From NCBI RefSeq assembly GCF_015712065.1, contig NZ_JACFYZ010000009.1:62001-126000 (forward strand): a DNA stretch of 64,000 nt. The letters run 5' to 3'. The stretch is from Ectopseudomonas chengduensis (GTDB lineage: Bacteria > Pseudomonadota > Gammaproteobacteria > Pseudomonadales > Pseudomonadaceae). The number at the start of each line of letters is the position of its first letter. The first letter of the stretch is position 1. Under the pieces are notes generated by a model. That model was not told where the DNA came from, did not search any database, and saw nothing but the letters and a program-made list of their open reading frames with translations. A program made the position numbers and the translations under genes. Shown here piece by piece: positions 9,741 to 17,446 of the stretch.

Positions 9741-9796
9741 ACGTAGGGCGGGTGCAACCCGCCAGATCGCGATGGCGGGTTGCACCCGCCCTACGT
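9741..9796. repeat. REP-like perfect inverted repeat (GTAGGGCGGG type)
   Basis: Two 24-bp arms (9741-9764 and 9773-9796) are perfectly complementary around an 8-base loop. Each arm begins with ACGTAGGGCGGGTGCAACCC, itself containing a short hairpin. The element sits 2 bases after the pabB stop and just before the end of convergent thrH. A related half-unit occurs at 16992-17013. In RNA it would form a very stable hairpin and could end or protect both transcripts. Confidence 0.85.
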
Positions 9797-9799
9797 CAG

Positions 9800-10417
9800 C
9801 TACAGGCTCAGCTTGCGGTTCGATGCCTTGAGGAATTCCTGCTTCAGATCCTCGTAGGTATGCACGGCCGGGAATTGCGGGAACTCGCGAATCACGTTTT
9901 CCGGCGCATGGAACAGGATGCCGGCATGGGCTTCGCTGAGCATGGTGGTGTCGTTGTACGAGTCGCCAGCGGCGATAACGCGGTAGTACAGGCTCTTGAA
10001 GGCGATGACCGACTGACGCTTGGGATCCTTCTGACGCAGTTGGTAGCTGACCACGCGATCGTTCTCGTCAGTGATCAGGCGGTGGCACAGCAGAGTCGGG
10101 AAACCGAGCTGACGCATCAGCGGCTGGGAGAACTCGTAGAAGGTGTCGGAGAGAATCACCACCTGGAAACGTTCACGCAGCCAGTCGACGAACTCCACCG
10201 CGCCGTCGAGCGGCTTGAGCGTGGCGATCACGTCCTGTATGTCCCTCAACTTCAGGCCGTGCTCATCGAGAATGCGCAGGCGTTGCTGCATCAGCACGTC
10301 GTAATCGGGGATGTCGCGGGTGGTCGCCTTGAGCGACTCGATGCCGGTTTTTTCCGCAAAGGCGATCCAGATTTCCGGGACCAGTACGCCTTCCAGGTCG
10401 AGACACGCGATTTCCAC
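9800..10417 (-). CDS. thrH: Bifunctional phosphoserine phosphatase / homoserine phosphotransferase ThrH
   Basis: 205 residues, HAD superfamily. The start is GTG at 10417 with GAGGAG 6 bases upstream. The first HAD motif reads CLDLEGVLVP, with DLEG replacing the usual DxDGT, which is characteristic of ThrH. ILSDTF (motif II) and a motif III/IV region AAGDSYNDTTML follow. The enzyme hydrolyses phosphoserine and can transfer the phosphate to homoserine, linking serine and threonine synthesis. It is divergent from the cysH-like gene and convergent with pabB. Confidence 0.95.
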   Translation of the reverse strand: MEIACLDLEGVLVPEIWIAFAEKTGIESLKATTRDIPDYDVLMQQRLRILDEHGLKLRDIQDVIATLKPLDGAVEFVDWLRERFQVVILSDTFYEFSQPLMRQLGFPTLLCHRLITDENDRVVSYQLRQKDPKRQSVIAFKSLYYRVIAAGDSYNDTTMLSEAHAGILFHAPENVIREFPQFPAVHTYEDLKQEFLKASNRKLSL

Positions 10418-10592
10418 AGGCCACTCCTCGGTTGAGCCAAAAAGGAGCCGGCACTCTAGCCGCTGGGCCTGACTGGCGCAACGTAGCCTTCTTATAACTG
10501 AAACGAAGGACGTAAAATGCCTTAGTTATTTAGCCGCATAATCGGGCTTTGTTACCATCGCGCCCTCACGCACACGATCTGGAATCCTCACC

Positions 10593-11213
10593 ATGGAACT
10601 CGACCTGGACGCGCTCAACGCCGAATTCGGTAACCAGCCTGAAAAGCTGGTGCAGTGGGCCATAGGGCTGGGCAAACCCGCCATCTGTACCACCAACTTC
10701 CGCCCTTTCGAAGCGGTGATCCTGCACATGGTCAGCCAGGTCAAACCGGATATCCCGGTGGTCTGGATGGACAGCGGCTACAACACCGAAGCCACCTATC
10801 GCTTCGCCGACGAAGTGACCCGCAAGCTGGGCCTCAACCTGATCACCTACCTGCCCAAGCGCTCGCGCGCGCACCGCGAGGCCATCGACGGCCCGGTGCC
10901 AGGCCTGGATGATCCGCGCCACGCCGCGTTCACCGAAGAGGTGAAACTCGAGCCTTTCGCTCGCGCTCTGCGCGAGACCGCACCCAGCGTCTGGTTCACC
11001 GCCCTGCGTGCCACCGACACCGCCGTGCGCGCGCAGATGGACCCCATCAGCATCAACCCGGACGGCCTGATCAAGGTCGCCCCGCTGCTGCACTGGTCCT
11101 CCAAGGATCTGTATCAGTACCTGGTCGCCCACGACCTGCCGAACGAGTTCGATTACTTCGACCCGACCAAGGGTGAAGACAATCGCGAGTGCGGCCTGCA
11201 CCTCAGTCATTGA
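10593..11213 (+). CDS. cysH: Short phosphoadenosine phosphosulfate reductase-type protein at the cysH locus
   Basis: 206 residues, PF01507 fold. It aligns with E. coli PAPS reductase through PDIPVVWMDSGY, ATYRFADEVTRKLGLNL, VWFTALRATD, LLHWSSKDLYQYL and the C-terminal catalytic ECGLH (Cys200). It has only two cysteines (Cys32 and Cys200), so the CC and CxxC ligands of the [4Fe-4S] cluster found in the APS reductases of most pseudomonads are absent. It also lacks about 25 residues before the ECGLH tail, and the N-terminal PP-loop Ser motif is replaced by CTTNFRPFEAV. Position between thrH and cysB matches the usual cysH locus. It may be a PAPS-specific enzyme or a divergent PP-loop enzyme; function as the main sulfate-assimilation reductase is inference. 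Confidence 0.75.
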   Translation: MELDLDALNAEFGNQPEKLVQWAIGLGKPAICTTNFRPFEAVILHMVSQVKPDIPVVWMDSGYNTEATYRFADEVTRKLGLNLITYLPKRSRAHREAIDGPVPGLDDPRHAAFTEEVKLEPFARALRETAPSVWFTALRATDTAVRAQMDPISINPDGLIKVAPLLHWSSKDLYQYLVAHDLPNEFDYFDPTKGEDNRECGLHLSH

Positions 11214-11227
11214 TTGAAGCTGGCTAG

Positions 11228-11263
11228 AACGAAACATGGCGCCCTTGGGCGCCATATTTCGTT
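11228..11263. terminator. Bidirectional terminator between cysH-like gene and cysB
   Basis: Near-perfect stem (AACGAAACATGGCGCCC paired with a copy differing at one position, loop TTG) lies between the convergent ends. A-rich and T-rich ends on both sides fit termination in both directions. Confidence 0.75.
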
Positions 11264-11274
11264 TCAGTTTTGCT

Positions 11275-12249
11275 TCAGTGCATCGGTAACTCGACACCTG
11301 CGAACAGCTCTTCGAGTTCGGATTTGTTGTGGCACTGCACCGCCTTGGCCAGCATCTCGCGGGTCAGGTGCGGGGCGAAACGCTCGATGAAATCGCACAT
11401 GAAGCCACGCAGGAAGGTGCCGCGACGAAAACCGATCTTGGTCACGCTGGGCTCGAACAGGTCATCGGCATCGAGCACCACAAGATCCGGATCGAGCTTG
11501 GCGTCGACCGCCATCTTGGCCACGATACCAACGCCCAGGTTCAGGCGTACGTAGGTCTTGATCACGTCGGCGTCGGCGGCGGTGAACACCACCTTGGGCG
11601 TCAGGCCGCGATGACTGAAGGCTTCGTCCAGTTTCGAACGCCCGGTGAAACCGAATACGTAAGTGACGATGGGATGCTCGGCCAGGGCCTCGAGGGTCAG
11701 CTTCGGCAGCTTGGTCAGCGGGTGCCCCTGCGGCACCACCACGCAGCGGTTCCAGCGGTAGCAGGGCATCATGATCAGGTCGTTGAACAGCTCGAGACCC
11801 TCGGTGGCGATGGCGAAGTCGACACTGCCATCGGCCGCCATCTCGGCGATCTGCGTCGGCGTGCCCTGGTGCATGTGCAAGGCAACGTCCGGGTACTGCT
11901 TGATGAAAGCGCTGATCACCGGCGGCAGCGCGTAGCGTGCCTGGGTGTGGGTAGTGGCGATGGACAGCGTGCCCTTCTTCTCGTTGGAGAACTCCTGGGC
12001 GATCTGCTTGATGCTTTCGACCTTGCGCAGAATCTCGCCAGCGGTGGTGATGATGCGCTCTCCGGCTGGGGTCACGCGGGTCAGGTGCTTGCCGCTGCGG
12101 GCGAAGACTTCCACGCCCAGCTCATCCTCGAGCAAGCGAATCTGCTTGCTGATCCCTGGTTGCGAGGTGTAAAGGCTCTGAGCGGTAGCCGATACGTTGA
12201 GGTCGTGGTGCGCAACTTCCCAGATGTAGCGCAATTGCTGAAGCTTCAT
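11275..12249 (-). CDS. cysB: LysR-type transcriptional regulator CysB
   Basis: 324 residues, the standard CysB length. The N-terminal winged helix (MKLQQLRYIWEVAHHDLNVS, then SQPGISKQIRLLEDELG) is diagnostic for CysB, and an effector domain with TTHTQARYALPP (about residues 100-111) follows, where N-acetylserine and sulfate bind in homologues. It activates sulfate uptake and cysteine biosynthesis genes, and the adjacent cysH-like gene is a plausible target. Convergent with that gene and separated by a strong terminator. Confidence 0.97.
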   Translation of the reverse strand: MKLQQLRYIWEVAHHDLNVSATAQSLYTSQPGISKQIRLLEDELGVEVFARSGKHLTRVTPAGERIITTAGEILRKVESIKQIAQEFSNEKKGTLSIATTHTQARYALPPVISAFIKQYPDVALHMHQGTPTQIAEMAADGSVDFAIATEGLELFNDLIMMPCYRWNRCVVVPQGHPLTKLPKLTLEALAEHPIVTYVFGFTGRSKLDEAFSHRGLTPKVVFTAADADVIKTYVRLNLGVGIVAKMAVDAKLDPDLVVLDADDLFEPSVTKIGFRRGTFLRGFMCDFIERFAPHLTREMLAKAVQCHNKSELEELFAGVELPMH

Positions 12250-12356
12250 ATGTTTCCCTCAGAGCAGTAAGGCAGGCCAACAACTGCCAATGCCGTATAT
12301 AACCATATTATTGGTTTAATCGAACAGCCTAGAACGTTTTATCAGGTTCCCCCCTT

Positions 12357-12857
12357 TTACAAATCTCCATGACCGCGATGCTGCAGCATGGGCACCAGGT
12401 ACACCGGCGCCTCCGACAACTGCACGATGCGCGCAGCCGTGCGTCCCAGCGGCACGGCAAGGTCTGCGCCATGGCTATGACTGCCTACGACCAACAGATC
12501 CACCCCAAGTTTCTGCGCTTCCTCAAGAATCACCGCAGGCGGATCCCCCTGAAGCACCCGCACCGCACGAATCAACTGGAGATCCTGCTGACCATCACCC
12601 AGTTCGTCGCGAAAGCCCTCCAGCACACGCTGCTCGATACTGGCCATGACGGTATTCAGCCCATTACGACGCAGCTCCCCGAGGGTGTCCTCGTCCAGGT
12701 ATGTCTGCAGCACGGATTCGGCAAATAGTCCCATGGGCTCAACCGCGTGCACCACATACAGATCGGCCTTGAAGCTGCGGCTCATAGCGAGGGCGTGCTG
12801 CAGCACGTAGGAGGCGTACAGCCCCAGATCGGTGGCATAGAGTATCGAGCGGATCAC
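12357..12857 (-). CDS. Universal stress protein (UspA family)
   Basis: 166 residues from a GTG start at 12857 with GGAGG 4 bases upstream. A single Usp domain begins ILYATDLG. Near the C-terminus the nucleotide-binding motif G-2x-G-9x-G(S/T) appears as GSHSHGADLAVPLGR, with the second Gly replaced by Ser and the final S/T by Arg. ATP binding may therefore be weak or lost. It is a single gene upstream of cysB on the same strand, 107 bases away. Confidence 0.88.
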   Translation of the reverse strand: MIRSILYATDLGLYASYVLQHALAMSRSFKADLYVVHAVEPMGLFAESVLQTYLDEDTLGELRRNGLNTVMASIEQRVLEGFRDELGDGQQDLQLIRAVRVLQGDPPAVILEEAQKLGVDLLVVGSHSHGADLAVPLGRTAARIVQLSEAPVYLVPMLQHRGHGDL

Positions 12858-12953
12858 GCGGCCTCCTCGACTGCTGGCGCAGGCCCTTGATTGAGCTTAG
12901 CAGCGCATCAGACAAAGCAAGATCGACAGCGTTATTTAGGACGAATGGCTATA

Positions 12954-12975
12954 TGCAGGCGCTTGGGCGCCTGCA
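12954..12975. terminator. GC-rich stem-loop after the 5'-nucleotidase gene
   Basis: Perfect 9-bp arms (TGCAGGCGC and its complement, loop TTGG) lie 11 bases beyond the nucleotidase stop on the minus strand. There is no T run, so it is only a possible terminator or RNA-stabilising hairpin. Confidence 0.4.
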
Positions 12976-12986
12976 CAGGCACAGGC

Positions 12987-13892
12987 TTAGGGCACTAACT
13001 CGTTGCTGACGCCATGGGGGACATGACCGGTCGCCACCACCTGGCGAGCTTTTTCGCAGTGTCCGGTCTGGTCATCGAAGAACACATCGGCAGCGAAGGC
13101 CTCCAGCACCGCCGACTTGTCCAGCCCGCCAAGGAAGAAGGATTCATCCAAACGGATGTTCCATTCGCGCAGGGTGCGAATCACACGCTCATGTGCCGGG
13201 GCCGAGCGCGCGGTAACCAACGCCGTACGAATCGGGCATTCGGCTTCGGGAAATTCCTGCTGCAGCGCATGCAACGCGGCGAGAAACGGCTTGAAAGGCC
13301 CGCCTGGCAGGGCCTGCCGAGCAGCTTCGCGCTCATGATCCTGGAACGCGTTGAGGCCGCCACTCTGGTAGACGCGCTCGGAGTCGTCGGAAAACAGCAC
13401 GGCATCGCCATCGAAGGCGATACGCAGCTCGTTGCTGTTCGCCCGCCGCGCGCCACCGGAAAGCAGCGTGGCCGCCCCGAAACCGGCTTTCAGTGCGTTG
13501 CGCACGTCATCGGCGTGGGTAGACAGAAACAGATGACAGCCAAAGGCCGCCAGATAAGGATCGGGGCTACGACCGCCGACGAAGGCGGCGCGGGATATGC
13601 CGAGCCCGTAGTGCTGGATCGAGTTGAACGCACGCAGCCCGGTATCGGCGCTGTTACGCGACACCAGGATGACCTCCACGCGCTGTTCGCTGAGCCGTGT
13701 GTTCAGCCCAAGCAGCTTCTCCACCAGCGGAAAGGCGTCGCCCGGCATCAGCACTTCGTCTTCATGCTCGATCTGATAGCGGCGATAGGCTTCCACCCCT
13801 TCGTTTTCGTAGATCTGGTGACTTTCACTCAGATCGAACAGCGCCCGCGAGGAAATCGCCAGCACCAGTTTGTCCCCCAGCCCCTTACCCAT
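12987..13892 (-). CDS. 5'-nucleotidase (PF06189 family)
   Basis: 301 residues, cytoplasmic. It resembles the vertebrate cytosolic 5'-nucleotidase I family: an N-terminal LVLAISSRALFDLSES block, VEVILVSRNSADTGLR, an internal RIAFDGDAVLFSDDSE segment typical of this group, and FFDDQ near the C-terminus. It probably dephosphorylates nucleoside monophosphates. It is the last gene of an operon, 2 bases after the PanE-like gene. Confidence 0.88.
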   Translation of the reverse strand: MGKGLGDKLVLAISSRALFDLSESHQIYENEGVEAYRRYQIEHEDEVLMPGDAFPLVEKLLGLNTRLSEQRVEVILVSRNSADTGLRAFNSIQHYGLGISRAAFVGGRSPDPYLAAFGCHLFLSTHADDVRNALKAGFGAATLLSGGARRANSNELRIAFDGDAVLFSDDSERVYQSGGLNAFQDHEREAARQALPGGPFKPFLAALHALQQEFPEAECPIRTALVTARSAPAHERVIRTLREWNIRLDESFFLGGLDKSAVLEAFAADVFFDDQTGHCEKARQVVATGHVPHGVSNELVP

Positions 13893-13894
13893 GC

Positions 13895-14851
13895 TTAAGC
13901 CTCCCGGCGAGCCTGAATGAAACGTAGCGCCTGATACAGGGCGCGCACCTTGGGCATATCGAAACCTGCTGCATCGGCAGCCGCCAGAGGCGCTTCATAG
14001 ATGGCGTGCAGCTCGGCCGGTCGCCCCTGGGCAAAGTCGTGGTACATGCTCGGCAGGTAATCGGGCATGCGCTGCGTGGCGGCCAGCAATTTGTCCGCAT
14101 AGCTGTCCGGCATGACGTAGCCCAGTACCTGAGCAGCCTGCACCACTTCCTGCATCATGTCAGCGATAAGTGCGCGGCTGTCGGCATTCCCCATCAGGCG
14201 CCGTGTATCGGCATCGAGCAGCACCGACAGGCCGTTATAAGGGATGTTCCACACCAGCTTCTGCCAGCGCGTCTGCGCCAGATCACGCATCGCCGCCGAA
14301 TCCAGACCGGTGCTGCGCAGCAGGCTCGCCCCCTCCTCGGCCAGCGCCAATCGCGCCTCATCGTCGGTCAACGGTCCGGAGTGATAGGCCAGGTTGATCG
14401 CCCCCAGCGCCTGATGCTCGATCACGCCCGGCGCACTGCGATGAACGCAGATGTAACAGAGCCCGCCCAACAGATGCAGGTCATCGCTCAACAGTGGGCG
14501 CAGTTCATCTTCCACTGCCAGGCCATTTTGCAGCAGCACCACCTGGGCGCCTGGTGCTGCAGCCTTGGCAATCAGCGGCGCCAGCTCGGCATTGGCCGTG
14601 GTCTTGGCACCGACCAGCAACCAGTCGCACGGTGGCATCTCGTCGACATGCTGGTAGGCCTGTACCGGTGCCAGGTTCAGTGCACCATGTACCGCGCTGT
14701 TCAACTGCAGGCCTCGCTCGACCACCGTGCTGTACTCGCTGCGCAGCAAAAAGTGCACGTCATGACCCGCGCGAGCCAGCAGCATTCCGTAGAAACCGCC
14801 AATGGCACCGGTGCCGATGATGCCGATACGTGGCGCAGGGTATTGAGACAT
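13895..14851 (-). CDS. Putative 2-dehydropantoate 2-reductase (PanE/ApbA family)
   Basis: 318 residues. An N-terminal Rossmann motif IGIIGTGAIGGFYG (about 9-22) is followed by LLVGAKTTAN, VVLLQNGL, and a helical C-terminal domain containing WQKLVWNIPYNGLSVL, where the family carries its catalytic Lys and Asn. It would reduce ketopantoate to pantoate with NADPH in coenzyme A synthesis, though many pseudomonads have several paralogues and the substrate may differ. Its ATG shares one base with the stop of the upstream thioredoxin-like gene (TGATG), indicating coupling. Confidence 0.88.
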   Translation of the reverse strand: MSQYPAPRIGIIGTGAIGGFYGMLLARAGHDVHFLLRSEYSTVVERGLQLNSAVHGALNLAPVQAYQHVDEMPPCDWLLVGAKTTANAELAPLIAKAAAPGAQVVLLQNGLAVEDELRPLLSDDLHLLGGLCYICVHRSAPGVIEHQALGAINLAYHSGPLTDDEARLALAEEGASLLRSTGLDSAAMRDLAQTRWQKLVWNIPYNGLSVLLDADTRRLMGNADSRALIADMMQEVVQAAQVLGYVMPDSYADKLLAATQRMPDYLPSMYHDFAQGRPAELHAIYEAPLAAADAAGFDMPKVRALYQALRFIQARREA

Positions 14852-15237
14852 CAGGGAAGCTCCTCAGCAGGGCGAAGCAGGGCCTCGCCCATGGCGGTAA
14901 CCAGATTGGAATGGGTAAGACGCGTGTGCAATGCGCCAAAGAAATGACCGTCCTTGACCAGAAACAGCGCCGGCAGATGGAATACCTCGTATCGCGTCAC
15001 CAATCCGGCGTTATGCCCGGCATCGACCCAGCACAGGCGCTCTATGGGCAGCGGCATGCCAGGCAAGGCCTGGCGTGCCCAGCGGCAGCTGGCACAGCCC
15101 GTGCTTGTGAACACCAGTAGCGAGGTACCGGGAAGATCGAGTAGCCGCCGGTCGGCATCCAGATCGGTCAATTCCAATTGCGTCGCTATACTGAATTCAC
15201 TGATGTCAGTTTGCCTGCATTCAAGGTCGGTGTTCAT
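14851..15237 (-). CDS. Thioredoxin-like protein with CASC motif
   Basis: 128 residues, no signal peptide. A thioredoxin fold is suggested by LLVFTSTGCASCRWARQAL, where CxxC is CASC, and by YEVFHLPALFLVKDGHFFG, which includes a strand-loop-strand region with a Pro equivalent to the cis-Pro. It heads the operon with the PanE-like and 5'-nucleotidase genes. The start codon is ATG at 15237-15235, and it overlaps the start codon of the divergent PilZ gene by two bases. The redox partner is unknown. Confidence 0.82.
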   Translation of the reverse strand: MNTDLECRQTDISEFSIATQLELTDLDADRRLLDLPGTSLLVFTSTGCASCRWARQALPGMPLPIERLCWVDAGHNAGLVTRYEVFHLPALFLVKDGHFFGALHTRLTHSNLVTAMGEALLRPAEELP

Positions 15238-15649
15238 GCGTAAGTTTCTGCGTCATCCAAGCGACATGCCGGTTGAACTGGTGCTGCGCAAACAAGCCTG
15301 CATTCCTCGGCAGCGGCTGAACAATATCAGCCTGGGCGGGGTTGCATGCAACTCGACACGCGGCTTTCGCCGCGGCACCTCGGTTGAACTGCGCATCCCG
15401 CTACTGGGTGAACAGGCGCGCTATCCCGGCGTAGTGGCCTGGTGTCGGCGCCAGGATACCGATTATCTGGTAGGCATCGCCTTTCTCGATGAAGACACCC
15501 TGTTCCGCGCGCGCATGGTCGAGCAGGTTTGCCAGATTCAGCATTACCGACAACAGTTGGAGCAGGCATCAGGCCACCCCATGGCCATCGAGCAGTGCGC
15601 TCAGGACTGGATTGCCAAGCATGCCGCCGAGTTTCCCTATCTCGCCTGA
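15236..15649 (+). CDS. PilZ domain protein (c-di-GMP binding)
   Basis: 137 residues from ATG 15236, preceded by AAGG with a 9-base spacer. The frame is open upstream but MRKFLRHPSDMPVEL is the natural start. The RxxxR motif (RKFLR, residues 2-6) and NxSxxG (NISLGG, about 29-34) are both intact, so c-di-GMP binding is expected. The rest is a single PilZ beta barrel followed by a helical tail of about 40 residues. The target is unknown. It is divergent from the thioredoxin-like gene with overlapping start codons. Confidence 0.88.
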   Translation: MRKFLRHPSDMPVELVLRKQACIPRQRLNNISLGGVACNSTRGFRRGTSVELRIPLLGEQARYPGVVAWCRRQDTDYLVGIAFLDEDTLFRARMVEQVCQIQHYRQQLEQASGHPMAIEQCAQDWIAKHAAEFPYLA

Positions 15650-15842
15650 ATACGCTGCAGCCACCCAACAACGAGGGTAATAGGCCACCTCATACTGCCA
15701 CTCTATGAGGCTTATTGAACTTAACGCCCATTGTCGCGCAGCCCCGTACGCGCTAAGGTTCGGCTCCCCCTGCGCCAACTAGCTGTGCACCGCCATAGGG
15801 GATCGCTGGCGGCCGGCACCCGTGACCTGACGACCTGACCCG

Positions 15843-16931
15843 ATGAATAGCACGATGGCTGATTTACCGATCGACGACCTCAACGTCGCTTCCAACGAAA
15901 CCCTGATCACCCCCGATCAGCTCAAACGCGAAATCCCCCTGACCGATGCCGCACTGAAGACCGTGGCCCATGGCCGTCAGGTGGTACGCGACATCCTCGA
16001 CGGCAAGGATCATCGCCTGTTCGTGGTCGTCGGCCCTTGCTCCATCCACGATATCAAGGCCGCTCACGAGTATGCCGAGCGCCTCAAGGTACTGGCTGCC
16101 GAGCTGTCAGATAGCCTGTTCCTGGTCATGCGCGTGTACTTCGAGAAGCCACGCACCACGGTCGGTTGGAAAGGTCTGATCAACGATCCGTACCTGGACG
16201 ACTCGTTCAAGATTCAGGACGGGCTGCACATCGGCCGCAAGCTGCTGCGCGACCTGGCGGAAATGGGCCTGCCCACCGCCACCGAGGCGCTCGACCCGAT
16301 TTCCCCGCAGTACCTGCAGGACCTGATCAGCTGGTCGGCCATCGGCGCGCGCACCACCGAATCCCAGACCCACCGCGAAATGGCCTCGGGCCTGTCCTCG
16401 GCCGTTGGCTTCAAGAACGGTACCGACGGCGGTCTGACCGTGGCCATCAACGCCCTGCAATCGGTTTCCAGCCCGCACCGTTTCCTCGGCATCAACCAGG
16501 AAGGTGGCGTATCCATCGTCACCACCAAGGGCAATGCCTATGGCCACGTGGTACTGCGCGGTGGCAATGGCAAGCCGAACTACGACTCGGTCAGCGTTGC
16601 CATTTGTGAGCAGGAACTGACAAAAGCCGGCATTCGCCCGAACATCATGGTCGACTGCAGCCACGCCAACTCCAACAAGGACCCGGCTCTGCAGCCGCTG
16701 GTGCTGGAGAACGTGGCCAACCAGATTCTCGAAGGCAACAACTCCATCGTCGGCCTGATGGTCGAGAGCCACCTGGGCTGGGGCAGCCAGTCGATTCCAA
16801 AGAATCTGTGCGACCTCAAGTACGGCGTATCCATCACCGATGCCTGCATCGACTGGGATACCACTGAGAAGAGCCTGCGCGGCATGCACGCCAAGCTCAA
16901 GGACGTACTGCCCAAGCGCCCTCGCGGCTAA
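15843..16931 (+). CDS. 3-deoxy-7-phosphoheptulonate (DAHP) synthase, class I
   Basis: 362 residues from ATG 15843; the more usual N-terminus MADLPIDDLNVAS would start at 15855 and neither has a clear Shine-Dalgarno. It condenses phosphoenolpyruvate and erythrose 4-phosphate in the first step of the shikimate pathway. Motifs seen are VVVGPCSIHD (metal-binding Cys), MRVYFEKPRTTVGWKG, GARTTESQTHRE, and NIMVDCSHANSNKD with metal-binding His. This is the AroF/AroG/AroH type; which aromatic amino acid inhibits it is not evident. The 193-base upstream gap (15650-15842) holds no gene I can support. A strong terminator follows. Confidence 0.95.
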   Translation: MNSTMADLPIDDLNVASNETLITPDQLKREIPLTDAALKTVAHGRQVVRDILDGKDHRLFVVVGPCSIHDIKAAHEYAERLKVLAAELSDSLFLVMRVYFEKPRTTVGWKGLINDPYLDDSFKIQDGLHIGRKLLRDLAEMGLPTATEALDPISPQYLQDLISWSAIGARTTESQTHREMASGLSSAVGFKNGTDGGLTVAINALQSVSSPHRFLGINQEGGVSIVTTKGNAYGHVVLRGGNGKPNYDSVSVAICEQELTKAGIRPNIMVDCSHANSNKDPALQPLVLENVANQILEGNNSIVGLMVESHLGWGSQSIPKNLCDLKYGVSITDACIDWDTTEKSLRGMHAKLKDVLPKRPRG

Positions 16932-16948
16932 GGGCGCAGCAACAATGA

Positions 16949-16976
16949 AAACGCCGGGCATTGCCCGGCGTTTTTG
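16949..16976 (+). terminator. Rho-independent terminator of DAHP synthase
   Basis: A GC-rich stem of 9 bp (CGCCGGGCA and complement) is followed by TTTTT at 16971-16975, 20 bases after the stop. Confidence 0.9.
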
Positions 16977-16991
16977 TATCCGCATTCACAC

Positions 16992-17013
16992 GTAGGGTGG
17001 GCTTCAGCCCACC
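16992..17013. repeat. GTAGGGTGGG-type half repeat
   Basis: GTAGGGTGGGCTTCAGCCC starts at 16992 and forms an 8-bp hairpin with a 2-base loop (16996-17013). It is a single unit of the same sequence style as the paired element at 9741-9796, located between two converging genes. Confidence 0.65.
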
Positions 17014-17028
17014 ACCCCGAACCGACTC

Positions 17029-17301
17029 CTACTGGTGACGCGAACGTCGCTCCATGTAGCGCTCGACATAGGAGCACGACGGAATCACCGTGTAGCCCTT
17101 GCCTTCGGCATATTGCAGGGCATGCTCGGTCAGCGCAGCGGCGATGCCACGGCCACGCAGGCCATTGGGTACGAAGGTGCGATAGATGTCCAGCGTCTGC
17201 TTGCCCAGATCCATATAGGCCAGATAGGCACGATCACCGTCGACGGTGGTCACGAACTGGTGACTCGCCTGGTCATGGTGGATGGACAACCCGTCGCTCA
17301 T
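17029..17301 (-). CDS. GNAT-like N-acetyltransferase (YidJ/GCN5-related short type)
   Basis: 90 residues from ATG 17301, which has AGGAG 5 bases upstream; an in-frame GTG at 17307 overlaps that site and is unlikely. This is the short acetyltransferase-related family of about 90 residues: it has TFVPNGLRGRGIAAALTEHAL, the acetyl-CoA pyrophosphate-binding loop (R/QxxGxG/A as RGRGIA), and VIPSCSYVERYM. Substrate unknown. Confidence 0.9.
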   Translation of the reverse strand: MSDGLSIHHDQASHQFVTTVDGDRAYLAYMDLGKQTLDIYRTFVPNGLRGRGIAAALTEHALQYAEGKGYTVIPSCSYVERYMERRSRHQ

Positions 17302-17446
17302 CTTCACTCCTCTAGCCGCAAACCGTTAGCGGCGCATCTATTTTTACTTCATACCGGTGCTTTGGCAAAAGCGCAAATTCCGCTGCCACTTCCGACCATG
17401 CCATTGGTCAAGCTTATCAGCCGCCGAACCGCCCAGCCACGAGCAA

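Noticed and set aside
10537..10542. CATAAT as -10 for the cysH-like gene
   Set aside because: The hexamer 17 bases upstream does not resemble a -35; a CysB-activated promoter is possible but cannot be shown.
14954..15235. N-terminal extension of the PilZ gene
   Set aside because: The upstream part overlaps the thioredoxin-like gene and lacks PilZ similarity; ATG 15236 has a good ribosome-binding site.
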